Made by a program: the position numbers and the translations under genes | Shown: in pieces, positions 35,026 through 46,749 of the stretch | Position numbering within the stretch: the first letter of the stretch is position 1 | How the letters are laid out: each line of letters opens with the position of its first letter | Notes under the pieces: generated by a model | Seen by the model: only the letters and a program-made list of their open reading frames with translations | Database searches by the model: none | What the model was told of the DNA's origin: nothing | DNA from: Talpa occidentalis | Taxonomy: Eukaryota > Chordata > Mammalia > Eulipotyphla > Talpidae | NCBI RefSeq assembly: GCF_014898055.3 | Contig: NW_023601104.1 | Span: 82,257,106-82,321,105, forward strand | Direction of reading: 5' to 3' | Length of the DNA: 64,000 nt

Positions 35026-35609
35026 TTTTCCTTTTTTTATTTTTTAATTTATTTTTTATTTTTATTTTCCCCATACAATTGCAATCCCCTGATTTTGACC
35101 CCAATCCCTCCTTCCCCCCTCCCCACAAAGTGTGTCTCTGGTTCATAGTTGTTTGTCGATTTTGATTTTTTTCTTTCTTATAGTTATTCTTTTTCCTGGT
35201 CTCTTGTTTAGGTTTTCTAGATTCCTGTTATGAGTGAGACCATCCAGTATTTTTCTTTTTCTTTCTGGCTGCTTTCGCTGAGCATGATCCCTTCCAGCTC
35301 CATCCATGTTGCTGCAAATTGCATGTGTTTATCTTTTTTGAATGCCGAGCAATATTCCATTGTGTGTATGTACCACATCTTCTTGATCCAGTCATCTATT
35401 TTTGGGCATTTGGGTTGTTTCCAAAGCTTTGCTATTGTAAACAGTGCTGCTATAAACATAGGGGTGCAGGTGCTCTTTGGGATTAATGTTTCTTTGTCCT
35501 TTGGTTAAATACCTAGGAGTGGAATTGCTGGATCATATGGAAGCTCTATCTTTAGTAGGTTGAGGAATCTTCACACAGCTTTCCACAATGGTTTGACCAG
35601 TTGCACTCT
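35026..35609 (-). mobile_element. Young L1, severely 5'-truncated
   Basis: On the minus strand it contains the L1 ORF2 C-terminus, 3' UTR and A-rich tail. Flanks CATGGGGCCACATTTT (from 35009) and CACGGGGCCCCATTTT (from 35610) form a near-identical TSD. The 3' UTR resembles that of 10296-10714, so both belong to one L1 lineage. Confidence 0.92.
35217..35609 (-). pseudogene. L1 ORF2 C-terminal fragment
   Basis: The minus strand encodes the end of the L1 ORF2 protein, the endonuclease/reverse transcriptase of LINE-1. The ORF2 ending is recognised from WIKKMWYIHTMEY, KKDKHMQFAATWMELEGIM and KEKEKYWMVSLITGI followed by a stop. Upstream nucleotides to 35609 continue the ORF2 wording (TTTATAGCAGCACTGTTTAC region) but with no long open frame. 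All catalytic domains are missing through 5' truncation, so it cannot be active. Compared with the copy at 10372 the frame ends earlier, because about eight extra bases introduce a stop after LITGI. Confidence 0.9.
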
Positions 35610-35625
35610 CACGGGGCCCCATTTT

Positions 35626-36764
35626 AACAGCAGTCTTCACATTGAAAGTATCTGAAAAGACAGCAACAGGAAAGGAAGGCTTTAGAACACATGTGCTATT
35701 TGGATCTCTTAAAAAGATATTGGAAAAGTTATTGTGAAGGAAGAGAAGAGTAATATCAATAGTAGATAGGGTTGTTGACTGTATAACTGAGGAATGATCA
35801 TGTAAGAGATGGCATCTATGTTATTCCAGACAGTGGAACTAGAACCAACAAATGAATATTGCTAGAAAGGAATTCCCTTATCAATGTAACAAAGAACTTC
35901 CTTTCCATCTGTTGTAAATGCTTAAGAGAATATGAATTCACTGTTTCTCAATATATTTATGAAGTTAGCAAAATATCTTTCAGAGATATCTTTGATACTT
36001 TCATTCATTGGAAGACTAAACATTTTTCTTTCATCTCTTTGAGTTTTGACATCTAGTTTATCTGGCTTATGTTTGAGTTCAAGGCAGGCATTATAAAGCA
36101 GCCTTGGATACAATCTCTACAACATTTACCTTAAAGAAGAGATTGGTGTTAATTGATAAGTAAAGAAACACAGTGCCTTTCTCAAAGATCCAGTAGAAAC
36201 ACTGATGCCGTCCTGATCTCAATCGAATTCTTATTCCAAATATGACACAGTGGCTTTTACTGGGTCCCAAATTAGAATTTAGAGGTGATACTGAGTAACA
36301 CCAATTTCAGGACCTTGGTTGCTTTACTTATATTCACAGGAGTAAAATGCAAGACAAAAAAAAAAAAAAAACCTTAAAAGATTTCTGCAATTAATTATGC
36401 TTTATTTTGAGAACACATTTGTTTTCAGAACAGACTCCCCCATTATGTTTCAGTACTTCCTTCATAGTATATATTACTAGCCACCTTTTCTTTCATTAGA
36501 TCCTGCAGTTTATAATTTTCTGAACAAGCATTTACAGTGTTAGCATATCAGATAACATGTTTATAAAAGTTGTTAAAAACAAGTTGTTATAAGACTGCAG
36601 CATATGTTGAGAGTGTTTAAGAGGCAGTAAGTAAGTAAAAACAATAAAGGTGATTTCTGATGGTAAGAGTTGTTCTGAAGAAAATAAATGAAAAAAAACA
36701 AGTATAAGACTTGTGATACACTACACTTACTGATGTGGAGTGAGAAGGAAATTTTGCTTTGGGG
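35626..36764. other. Unique AT-rich sequence
   Basis: Only an A-run at 36356-36372. No gene or recognised repeat. Confidence 0.45.
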
Positions 36765-37490
36765 AAGTACATTAGTTAGGGTTCTCCAGATAAATCTATC
36801 TCTATTCTGTGTCTCTATTTCTGTCTCTATCACTATCTCTATTTATATCCTCAACTAGATCTGTGCCTGTATAGATAAATAGGTGAGAGAAAGGAGAAAG
36901 ATGGATATTCTAAGGAATTGGTTGAAACAACTATAGAGAAAGTGAAAATCTGAATGGTGAACCATAACGTTGGAGAACCAGGGAAGAGTTAACAGTGAGG
37001 TTCAAATCTAAAGACCATCAGGTTGGAAACCAGTGTGTCTCTGCTCCGTCTGAGTGTTGTCTGCTGTGGAACTCCTTCCTGCCCAGGCTAGATCAACCTG
37101 TTGTTCTTTCAGTAGTTCTGTTGATTGGATGGAACCTACCTGGTAGAGACTGATCTGCTTTACTCAGAGTCCACTGTTTAAAATGTTAATTTTGGGCCTC
37201 CCTGGTAGTGCAAGGGGTTAAGAGCAATCCACAGCCTCTGCAGCATGAGTTCCATCTGCGGCCAGCCAGAGAGCACATGGCGAGGCAGAGCTCTCCTGTC
37301 TCTGGTGAATCCTCTCACCCCACTGCATCTCTGGCCTGAACCCCAGCTCTTGTATGCATAAATAAATAAATTTTAAAAAAAATGTTAATTTTATGTCAAA
37401 ATACCCCACAGAAACATCCAGAATTTTTTTTGATTAACTATATTGGCACTGTGGCCCAAATGGACACATAAATTTAAACATCATAGGAAG
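36765..37490 (+). mobile_element. Old interspersed repeat (unnamed here), split by SINE
   Basis: The start TTAGTTAGGGTTCTCCAGAT and the end TGGCCCAAATGGACACATAA ATTTAAACATCA frame a well-known mammalian repeat wording ('agggttctccagagaaacagaacc' to 'tggcccagtcaagttgacacata'). The interior GTTGATTGGATGGAACCTAC and CTGCTTTACTCAGAGTCCAC also fits. Its class name is not recalled with confidence. A second copy is at 59770-61660. Confidence 0.7.
37194..37378 (+). mobile_element. tRNA-derived SINE with internal deletions
   Basis: GGGCCTCCCTGGTAGTGCAA head and TGTATGCATAAATAAATAAA TTTTAAA tail are present, but the body jumps from AGCTCTCCTGTC directly to TCTGGTGAATCC, missing roughly 70-80 bases. 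TSD AAAATGTTAATTTT is identical at 37180-37193 and 37379-37392. Confidence 0.95.
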
Positions 37491-38033
37491 TGGCATTTAA
37501 CTGAAAAATCAAACCATAGATATAGAGCCAAAAGAATGACAAGTGTTTTGTGTTTAGGAACAGAATGAAAGCCAGCATGACTGGTGTGTAGTGAGGGGGC
37601 TAAGAAATTATGGAGAAAGTGTGGGAGGGTATGTAGAGGAAAACTGTGCAAGAAATCATTTTAAACTTTGGCTATCAGATACATATGGAGAGTGTTAAAG
37701 AAGCTTCTGGAAGTGTAGCCAAAATATCAGTAAGTTCCCCATATCATTAACATTGGAAGTGAATGGAAGAAATCTGTGCTAAGGCTTTATTCTAACAAAA
37801 AAAAAGGTGTCCCTTGGAAGTTTTAAAATGAGAAGGTGGTTGTTAAGTTCCATTAAAAAAAAATTCTCTGTGGAAGAATTCTGGTACCCAGAATGATGGC
37901 ATTCTCTTTCTGATAACACTCATGAAGCTGAACAAAACACTGAAAACTAGAAAGCTCAAGGTACTGGGGAGCAAACCAAAGCAATCAGAAAATGCAGGTG
38001 GTCTGATCTCCCCCCAAAAGTGATTTTTCACAT

Positions 38034-38075
<42 letters not shown>

Positions 38076-38719
38076 CTTTACCTCTGAGGGCATATCTCAG
38101 TAGTTATAGTGAAATTTGGTGAATAGTCAAAGAGAAAAGGGCAGTTTTATTGCCCAGAGGGAAAGGTGAATGTAATTTTGGACTGCAAGAAAGTGCAGAA
38201 TTACAGAGGGGAGTCATTCTGGACAAGAGCTATAGAAAAGGAAACACTAAATCTATTTATGTACCTCGATTATCTGCTCAACTGAGTCCTGCCTGCCTAG
38301 AGCTGTCCATGAGTCTTAGCATTTGACCAGGCAGATAAGGAGAACAGAAGATTTAACTGCTGCATGCAGCACAGGCACGTGAGTTTAGGGTTTGAATCTA
38401 GCTAAAAAATACCAGTTGGGGAAACCTCTGGATTTCCGTTAAAACCCTGTAATGACCACAGCACAAGAGCACAAATGGTGTTGCAGAACTATGGACATTA
38501 CCCTCTAGCTATGGACAAAACTAAAAAACATTTGCCATAACACAAAGTAAAACAAACTTCAAGGCAATCCACTAACAATTTAACTGCTGACAAGGAAACA
38601 AATAGACACAATTCAAATGAAGATAAAATCCAGAGTTGTATCGATATATCATTTGCATTCCCCAGTGTACAGTAAAAATTACTAGACCTGACAAGTAAGA
38701 GAATTTCTATCCTTAGTTT
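37491..38719. other. Unique sequence with a CA run
   Basis: No gene. The CA run at 38034-38073 gives a spurious CVCVCV antisense frame. Confidence 0.5.
38034..38073. repeat. (CA)n microsatellite
   Basis: Twenty uninterrupted CA units. Confidence 0.97.
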
Positions 38720-38734
38720 AAAAATAAGTAATCC

Positions 38735-38996
38735 AGGGCCTTTCTGGTGGCACAGGGGGTTGAGCACAGCTCTGTGAGGCTGTCCACAGCCTCAGCAACG
38801 TGGGTTCGATCCCAAGCCAGGGAGCTACCCACATGGCACAGCAGACCTCTCCTGGCTCTCTTGCTGCTCCACTCAGCAGTGTACTTCTGTCTATCTGCCT
38901 GTTCTGTTCCCTGCTCTGTCTCTGGTGGATCCTCTCATCTCCCACACCTCTGGCCTGTACCCTGTTATTGTAATCATAAATAAATAAATCTTTAAA
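38735..38996 (+). mobile_element. tRNA-derived SINE
   Basis: GGGCCTTTCTGGTGGCACAG GGGGTTGAGCAC head, GGTTCGATCCCAAG B box, CTCTGTCTCTGGTGGATCCT block, AATAAATAAATCTTTAAA tail. TSD AAGTAATCCA at 38726-38735 and 39001-39010. Confidence 0.96.
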
Positions 38997-39010
38997 AAAA
39001 AAGTAATCCA

Positions 39011-39580
39011 TGGAAGCAGACTAAATGACAAAAAGGTAAAACTAGCAGAGAGTAACTTTAAAACAGGTGGATATAAATACAGAATTTAAGGGAAAGGTGA
39101 TCATGATGGGGATTCCCAAGAGAAATGGAACTATGAAAAAAATAAGTGAAAATTCTAAAACTGAGAATTACATTATCTGGATTGAGAATTTTACTTTATG
39201 ACTAAACAGAAAGTGAGCTTTAAGTAAGGTCAATAAAACATTTTCAATATGAAAGACAAGCTCACTCATAGTCTCCGTATCTTTTTGGAAAATATTAAGC
39301 ATCTATTTGATGTTCTTAAAGATCAGGAGATGAAGAATGGGATGGAAAGCACTTAATGTGATAAAGACCAGTGGTTCCCAAATTTATTAAGAACTACCTA
39401 AAATATTAGCAAAAAAACCCCACAAATAAATATACTGTAGTGTTTATAACGTATATATCAAACTTAACCATCATGGGTCATGGAATGGGGTTGGTACTAA
39501 ACTGTTACAGAGTTCTTTTATTGTCGCTGATGGAATAAAAACAAGATTGATACCTTCATACTGTAATAAGTTAAGAATAA
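39011..39580. other. Unique AT-rich sequence
   Basis: CCAGTGGTTCCCAAATTTAT near 39371 could be the end of an old MER5-type element; nothing more is visible. Confidence 0.4.
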
Positions 39581-39587
39581 ATGTTGA

Positions 39588-39803
39588 GGGCCTCCTGGTG
39601 GCACAGATGGTTGAGCGCATTACTGTGAGGCTGTGTGGGTTCAATCCTGGCTGGCTGGGGAGATGCCCACATGAAATACAGCAGTGTATTTCAGTCAGTC
39701 TGCTTGTTCTGCTCCCCACTCTGTCTCTGGTGAATCCTCTCACCCTTCCACACATCTTGCCTGTACCCTGGTTCTTGTATGAATAAATAAATCTTAAAAA
39801 AAA
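39588..39803 (+). mobile_element. tRNA-derived SINE with internal deletions
   Basis: GGGCCTCCTGGTGGCACAGA TGGTTGAGCGC head and GGTTCAATCCTGG B box. The body lacks the usual CAGACCTCTCCTGTC segment (jumping from CACATGAAATACAG to CAGTGTATTTC), then continues to AATAAATAAATCTTAAA. TSD ATGTTGA at 39581-39587 and 39806-39812. Confidence 0.95.
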
Positions 39804-41910
39804 ACATGTTGAAAAGTCAAGAGAAACATTAAAAATGAGGGAAAATGTGTGCATGTATGGGTGTGTGTATAAATCCAGTATAAGAATTAAAATGGAGTAA
39901 TAAAATCTAACTCCAAAGGAAGCAGAGACAAGGGAGTGGAGGAATAACAAAGACTTATGCAAACCAAATAGTTAAACCCAACTATATTAATAATTTTATT
40001 AAAAATAAATGAATTACTCAGTTAAAAAGAATTGTCAAACTAAAAATAATATGACTAAAATATGTGTTATCTATAACAAACGCACTTTAAAACTCAAGTG
40101 ACAAGGTAAAAGTAAAGGAATGGAAAAAGATATCTTCTTCAAAATGCAAGGATAAGAAAATTAAGTGGCTTCAACAATATCAGACAAATAGACTGCAAAG
40201 TAAGGATATTATTAGAACTAATAAAAGGAATCAGTTCATCAGGAAGTCACAATAATCAAAAACATTCAGGATCTAATAGCAGAACTTTCTATATATTAAA
40301 TATCTATATATTAAATATATCTATTTAAATGACTAGAACTATAGAGAGTAATACATAAATTTGTAGTCATAGTTGATGATTTTAACACCCTCTCTTAGTA
40401 ATTGACATAACAATTAGAGCAAAAAAATCAGTAAAAGGCACAGGAGATCTGATCAATGCTATCAACTACCTTGATCTAATAGGCATTTTACAGGTCATTG
40501 AAAATCAAAGTGCAGAATCACATTCTTTTCATGTGTGCATGGGACAGTCATCAAGATAGACCTATGGTGAGTGGTGAGTCAATGAATGCCTTAATAAAAA
40601 GGTGTATGCTTGAATTAGAAAAGAATAAATGTTTAAAACTTGATGTCTATGCTTACATCTAATGAAGCTGGATATTAAAAAAAATCAGAATACATAGCCA
40701 CAAGTAAATAACTTAAATAAGAGCAGAAATGAAAGAGAAAAGAAAAGAAATGATAGAGAAAATTACAGTAAGAGATAGGTCTTTGCAAAGATAACATTGC
40801 TAAACCTCAAAGGTTTTTGAAAATAAGGTCTAGGAAAATAAGAGACAAAAAAACCATAACAAAATTTTAAGCAGGGAGTCATTATAGATTATATAGATGA
40901 CAAGGATATAATAAAGAAAAGATAAAAACAGGTACCAATAAATTTGAAATTTTAGATTTAATGAAAAAAACCTTTATAAGCTTTCTTATAAAAGCTTATA
41001 AAGAAAATTTCAGATAGTTTCTGTTAATTCTGGCAAACATTTAGGAAAGAAACAATGTTAATCTCAAACATTTTTTTTTTTACAAAAAATAGAGGAATAA
41101 CACATCCCCCAAAACTAACAGAACCTAGATGTCAAACATTGACAAGAAAATTATAAGAAAAGAAATTACAGACCAGCATATGAACATAAAGCCAATATAC
41201 TTTTTTAAACTCAGCAGTATTCAAAAGCAATGTACACGACCAAGTGTTTCATCCAAGATTACAAGGAACAGAGGCTTAGTTTAACAGTTGAAAAATATCA
41301 ATTTAATTCACTATAGAAATAGAATACAGGAGGAAAAAAAATCACACACTCTCAATTGGTGGAGAAAAAACATTTGACAAAATTGAATCCATTCAAGGTT
41401 TTAAAAAATATAGAGCAGACAGAACAGTACGGAACCTCTTTAATCTGACAAAAGTCATCATCTAAACTCAAAGAGAACATCACACCTGAGGGTAAAATTT
41501 TGAAAATTTTCTTATTGAGAGCAGTGGGAATTGGCAATAATGCAAGGATGTCTGGTCACCCCACATTTGCCCATGTTGTGCTTAAGGTCCTCACTGGTGT
41601 GGTAATGTGAGGGGAACAAGAGGAAGACAAGAATTTGGAAAAGAAAAGGTAATGTTTGTTGCTCAGAGATGAGCAATAGTTTATAAGACACATTAAAATG
41701 TACCAAATCACTGCTAGACTGCAAATATAAAGGCCACAATATACAAAGTTATTACATAAAACTGTTTTTAAGCACTTAGCAACAGCAAAGAATTGGAAAA
41801 TGAAATTTTAAATGTTCTATTTCAATCACATCAAAAAGCATAAAATTTTTAAGAATAATTGAGCAACCACATGCAACACTTCTGCAGAGAAAAGAGAAGA
41901 CGTTATTTTT

Positions 41911-42174
41911 TTTAGATTTTTTTACCCATGCACACAAGAGCTGGGACACAGGCCAGAGGTGCAGGGGGCAAGAGGACTCACCAGAGACAGAGTGGGGAAC
42001 AGAACAGGCAGACTGACTGAAACACATTGCTGAGGGGAGCAGCGGGGGAGCCAGGAGAGGTCTGCTGTGCTGTGTGGGTTGCTCCCTGGAGAGCTGAAGA
42101 TTGAACTCATGCTGCAGAGGCCATGGTTAGCCTCATAGGTTGCTTCTTAACCCCCTGCACCATCAAGGAGGCCC
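41911..42174 (-). mobile_element. tRNA-derived SINE (older subfamily)
   Basis: On the minus strand: GGCCTCCTTGATGGTGCAGG head, TGAGTTCAATCTTCAG B-box remnant, CTCTGTCTCTGGTGAGTCCT block, GTGTGCATGGGTAAAAAAAT tail. Flanked by GAAGACGTTATTTTT (about 41896-41910) and GAAGACATTATTTTT (about 42177-42191). Confidence 0.94.
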
Positions 42175-42191
42175 CAGAAGACATTATTTTT

Positions 42192-42454
42192 TTAAAGATT
42201 TGTTTATTTATACAAGAACTGGGGTACATGCCAGATGCGCGGGAGGGTGAGAGGATTCACAAGAGACAGAGCGGGGAACAGAACAGGCAGAATGACGAAA
42301 TACACTGCTGAGGGGAGCAGAGGGCGAGACAGGAGAGGTCTGCTGCACCATGTGGGACCCTCGCCAACTGGCAGGGATCGAACCGGCACTGCAGGGGCTG
42401 TGGACAGCTTCACAGTGCTGCGCTCAACCGCCTGCACCACCAGGGGAGGTCCCC
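42192..42454 (-). mobile_element. tRNA-derived SINE, inserted in the same target as its neighbour
   Basis: On the minus strand: GACCTCCCCTGGTGGTGCAG GCGGTTGAGCGCAGCACTGT, GGTTCGATCCCTGCC B box, CTCTGTCTCTTGTGAATCCT block, AAATAAACAAATCTTTAAA tail. Its TSD is CAGAAGACATTATT (42175 and 42455), which is also the right-hand TSD of the older SINE at 41911. Confidence 0.95.
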
Positions 42455-43195
42455 CAGAAGACATTATTGAAGGAAATTAGAGAACTAAATAAATGGAGAC
42501 CAAAACAATCTTCATGGATTAGAAGATGCCTATTCTTCACAAAATCAATATAGATTCATAAAATCCCAACCCAAATATCTCTTTTTTAGTGGCATTGGCT
42601 TTGGAAAGACATTTGTTGTTTTATAGGAAAATAGAAATAGAGAAAACAATTCTGAAAAGAACGGAGTTGGCGGTCGAATCACACTACCTGACTTCAAGAC
42701 TAACTAAAACTGTGGTCATGACAGTGTGATATTGGCTGAATAAAGAATGCAGAAAGGATACTACCTGTAGAGGGCCAACTGCTTTTCAACTAAGTCAATT
42801 CAGTGGTAAATGGAAGTTTTCCCCAGACTAAAGATATTAGGAATGTAAAAGGGAGTGTAGGAAATCTATGATTAAAAAGTACTGGGGAAACTAAGATTAA
42901 AAAAAATTATTTAAAATCCTGTCTCACTTTATGCACATAAAAATAGCACAATCCAAACCATAGAATGAAGCATAACAGCCAGTGTTATAAACTACCAAAG
43001 TGAAACATAAAAGATTAGCAACAACTTCTTGAATAATACACACACAGAAAAGCACTAACAATAAAGTATTTTTATAAAGGCAAAAAGGCTTCATGTAAAT
43101 AACACCTCTGCTCAACAAGAGATAAGTGTCAAGGACATACTAGGCTAAGATGCTGGGAGGAAGATACAGAAGATACAGAAGTTACAAACACAGAG

Positions 43196-43226
43196 GGGCT
43201 ATAGCTCAGTGGTAGAATATATGTAG
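43196..43226 (+). other. tRNA-Ala-like 5' half inside old L1
   Basis: GGGGCTATAGCTCAGTGGTA GAATATATG holds a perfect A-box-type TAGCTCAGTGG and resembles the 5' half of tRNA-Ala (or of a SINE headed by it, such as the camelid type). No B box follows in the next 60 bases, so it is not a tRNA gene. Confidence 0.5.
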
Positions 43227-43607
43227 AATGTACAAAGAATTCATATATCAAAAATATAGAGAATAGTAGTATAAAAATGGACAAAAAAATTTGAATGGAC
43301 ACATGTAAAAAGAAAATTTGATACAGGAGATCAATAAGTACATGCAAAGATACTCAACATCTTTCACTCAACTGGGAGCTGCAAATTAAAAGCAGAATGA
43401 AACAACATTCCACTTAGCCACTTCTGCCTTTAGAATGGTGACATAAAGACTAATCTCACCAAATATTAGGAAAGGATGTGGAGAAACGAGTTCTTTTGGG
43501 TTATTGGTGAGGTACAACCACTTTAGAAGTCTGTGTGGCACTTTCTAATAGTTAAATACACACTTATCATATGATCATATGATCTTGCCTTTCCAGTCCT
43601 AAGTATT

Positions 43608-43935
43608 TTTTTTTAAAGATTTTTTTTTTAATAAAGGCATGTTTTATTTATTTATTTGTTTGTTTGTTTGTTTGTTTGTTTTGTTTACACATGCACTGGG
43701 TACAGTCAGAAGCGCGGGAGGGTGAGAGAATTCACCAGAGCCAGAGCGGGGAACAGAATAGGCAGAAGGACCGAAGTATACTGCTGAGGGGAGCAGCGGG
43801 CGGCAGGAGAGGTCTGTGCGCCACGTGGGACCCTCCTCTGGTGGCCGGGGAGCAGCCGGGGATCGAACCGGCACTGCAGAGGCCACGGGCAGCTTCGCAA
43901 CCCAGCGCTCAACCGCTGCGCCACCGGGGAGGCCC
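43608..43935 (-). mobile_element. Young tRNA-derived SINE with variant tail
   Basis: On the minus strand: GGCCTCCCCGGTGGCGCAGC GGTTGAGCGCTGGGTTGCGA, GGTTCGATCCCCGG B box, GACTGTACCCAGTGCATGTG end, (CAAA)n(TAAA)n tail then ACATGCCTTTATTAAAAA. Identical TSD TCCAGTCCTAAGTATT at 43592-43607 and 43936-43951. Confidence 0.97.
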
Positions 43936-45316
43936 TCCAGTCCTAAGTATTTACCTAACAGACATAAAAACTTAAGCTTGCACTTAGACTTGTACCCAGA
44001 TTTTCACTGTACCTTTATTCAAAATAAGAAACAATGGAATGCTCACCAATGAGAGAATAAATATACAAGCTGCTGTTCATTTACACAATGGAATTCTGCT
44101 CAGCAATAAAAGCAAATCAAGCACCAAAGCAAATCCATGCAAAAACATGGATGAGTTTCACAATCATTACACTGAGTGAAAGAAGTCTGCACATTGACCT
44201 GAAAAAGTACCTAACATATGATTTCTTTTATATGCACTCAAGAGCCTAGAAATTAATCTATATTGAGAAAACAGAACAGGGGCTGAGGAGCAGGCTGGAG
44301 ATAGAGTGTGGTGAAAATATTTGATATATTGATTAGGAAGAGATTGTATTTATTGGAAATATTCGTATACTGCACTGTTATTGAATGTAAATTCAACCTC
44401 AATTTTTATGTAATGTTGTTAAAATCTAGATGTTAGGCTATTTCAGAAGTTCAGACAAAAGATGATGGTAAGTCAGACTGGTGTATTAGAAATGAAGCTG
44501 GGAGCAGGTATGTCAGAGATGTAGTTTGTAGATGAAACTGGCAGGTTGCTGAAGGGTTTGATTACAAGGAGTGGGAAATAATAAATATTCAGGGGTGCCA
44601 CTGTGATTTTGGTAAGGGCTACAAGGGAAATGGCATTGCGTTTTCTGGAGGCTGTGAAGGAAAGGAACAGTCCTGGATAGGGGGTGCATGGTTGGTCTGC
44701 TGTACCCAGTAAGTTTGCAAAACCTCTTAGATATGCAAAGTACAGCTATCAAGCTAGAGCTTGGTTTTATCAGTCTGCCTTCAGTGAAGAAGTCAGGGCT
44801 GGGTGTATTCAGAGTCATCAGCCCAGAGATTGTATTTAAGGCATATGATTTTGAGATACAGAGTTGTCAGGTGTGTGTTGACAACTCAGGTATATGTGGT
44901 TGGATAGACACAATTCAATTAGATTCTCTGAAGATGTAATGTTTCCACTTTTTTTAATCTTTACAGCAGAATGTCTTGTAGAGTTTGTTCAGTGTATTGG
45001 CAAGTGAATGAATGAAAACATAGGCTTTTCTTCTCGAATTGGAAAAAGAAATGTCAAAAGCAAAACAATCATCTGGTAAGGCACTTCACAAAAAATGGAT
45101 ATGAGTATGCAAAATATATGCCAATATTTTTACTGACATAAATAAATAAATAGATATTATTTATTCTATGAGAATAACATGTCTTGTAATTTTGTTAGAA
45201 GTAGTAATTTTGCAACTTGAATAAAATCATGGTCTAGGTTCTGACTGTCATTTGAAAGGTGTGATTATGGGCAATTTGTTTAATGATACTGTTCTCTACT
45301 CTTTAAAAAAGATAAT

Positions 45317-45318
45317 AA

Positions 45319-45362
<44 letters not shown>

Positions 45363-45377
45363 ATGATGATGATGATG
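45317..45377. repeat. (TAG)n(ATG)n triplet microsatellite
   Basis: About fifteen TAG units followed by five ATG/GAT units. The antisense poly-tyrosine frame over it is an artefact of the triplet. Confidence 0.96.
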
Positions 45378-46749
45378 GACAATGCAGTAGAGTTGTGTGC
45401 AGAGCAAAGGGAATGAGAAGCATAGGGCACTTTTTGAACGGTCATGAGAAATGTAAGTGTTGGCTGTCATGACATACTGCTTTTTGTTATTTATTATCAC
45501 AGAGGAATCGTGAATCCTACCAGCCTCAAGTTTCAAAGCAATCTTGTTAAATTGTTACCTAAAATGATTATCAGGTCTCCTTGAATTTTAATTTTATGAT
45601 TCCTTGGAAAAGTCCAGAAAGCATGCATCTTAAATGGAGGAATTTAATATAATCTAGGAGAACCTGAAGAGGAGTTATTTCCAAAAGGCAGTCCTCTAGT
45701 GAAATTCCACAAGCTATGTTAGATGGGGGTTGGGGGTTATCTACCTGTCAGACTGGCCTTGACTTGTAGACTGAACCCAAGCACTAGCAGGGAGGTTGGA
45801 CCATGCAATCCTTTTCAATCCAGCTGTAGTTGTCAAGAATGTGGGTGAGTGGCTGGGAGAGAACATTTAGAGGGAAGAAAATGTAACAGGACCTGAACTT
45901 TGATATGCCAGCATTTAGGTTGTGAAAGGCAAATGCAACCTAAAAGAGACACAAGAAGGCAGAAAAGTAGGAGGCCCTAGGTTGTTTTTTTCAAAAAAGG
46001 GTAATATGTAATCACACTTTCTCCATCATTGAACCCTAGAAACATCTTTCTTTTTGCTCCTATCAACTACAGGTTTTATATTACTTGCAAGGTTGACTAT
46101 TATAGCAAGGGAAACTAAATATTCAGGAGAGAACACACCATTTTTATTACCAAGATTGGGATCTCACCCTTCCTGATCATTCCTTAGCGTGAGTATCAGA
46201 GATTATGAAGATAACAATCTCAAGTTCACAATTACTGCTGGATACAACCACATAGAATTGTCTATGTTCTATCATGTTTTCACCAAAACAATGACAATTT
46301 CATATGTTTCAACCACTATGGGTTTATGGTATTGTCTATGATTTATGTTATCATAAAGTTTTGAAGATAATAAGAACTAGATTCAGAGGACACAAATTCT
46401 CTGCCAGACACACTGCTCAGTACATTTCCTTGTTTGTTCTTTGACATAATTCTTTGAATCTGTTCAAGAAGAGACGTGGTGGATTCTCCAGCTTGGTGTC
46501 CGATTCTACCCATATCCAAGGCATGGCGTCCTTGACTCTCTACAGTAATTCCTCTTCAGATTCTCTCACCCCAAGCATTTCTTTGCCTCTTTCCCTCTCC
46601 TCTTCTAGCCCCATCTTCTTCCTGCAATGACAGCCATTCTGCAGGAAGTTTTTCTTAAAGATACACATGGTACCTCACTTCTCCCTCATGTCAGAATTCC
46701 TTAAGAGATAGTCTGATGATGAATCATCTATAAGTGACAGTATAACCAC

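Larger units (their letters stand above)
39990..44430 (+). mobile_element. Old L1 (ORF2 to 3' UTR), decayed, sense
   Basis: ORF2-region wording runs in order: AAAGTAAAGGAATGGAAAAA near 40110, AACAATATCAGACAAATAGA near 40170, GAATCAGTTCATCAGGAAGT near 40230; later ATCTTCATGGATTAGAAGAT and ACAATTCTGAAAAGAACGGA near 42510-42660, CACACTACCTGACTTCAAGA, then ACAGTGTGATATTGGCTGAA; later AAGATACTCAACATCTTTCA and GGATGTGGAGAAACGAG, and the 3' TACACAATGGAATTCTGCTC AGCAATAAAAG and AAACATGGATGAGTTTCACA. Frames are broken throughout. Three SINEs (41911, 42192, 43608) sit inside it. It likely belongs to an old eutherian L1M class. Confidence 0.85.

Noticed and set aside
39471..39962. 163-codon minus-strand open frame
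   Set aside because: Its middle is the antisense of the SINE at 39588-39803; the rest is random. Not a gene.
43196..43226. Possible tRNA gene
   Set aside because: Only the 5' half and A box are present; no B box, anticodon arm or acceptor pairing.
45303..45536. Poly-tyrosine minus-strand frame
   Set aside because: Translation of the (TAG)n microsatellite.
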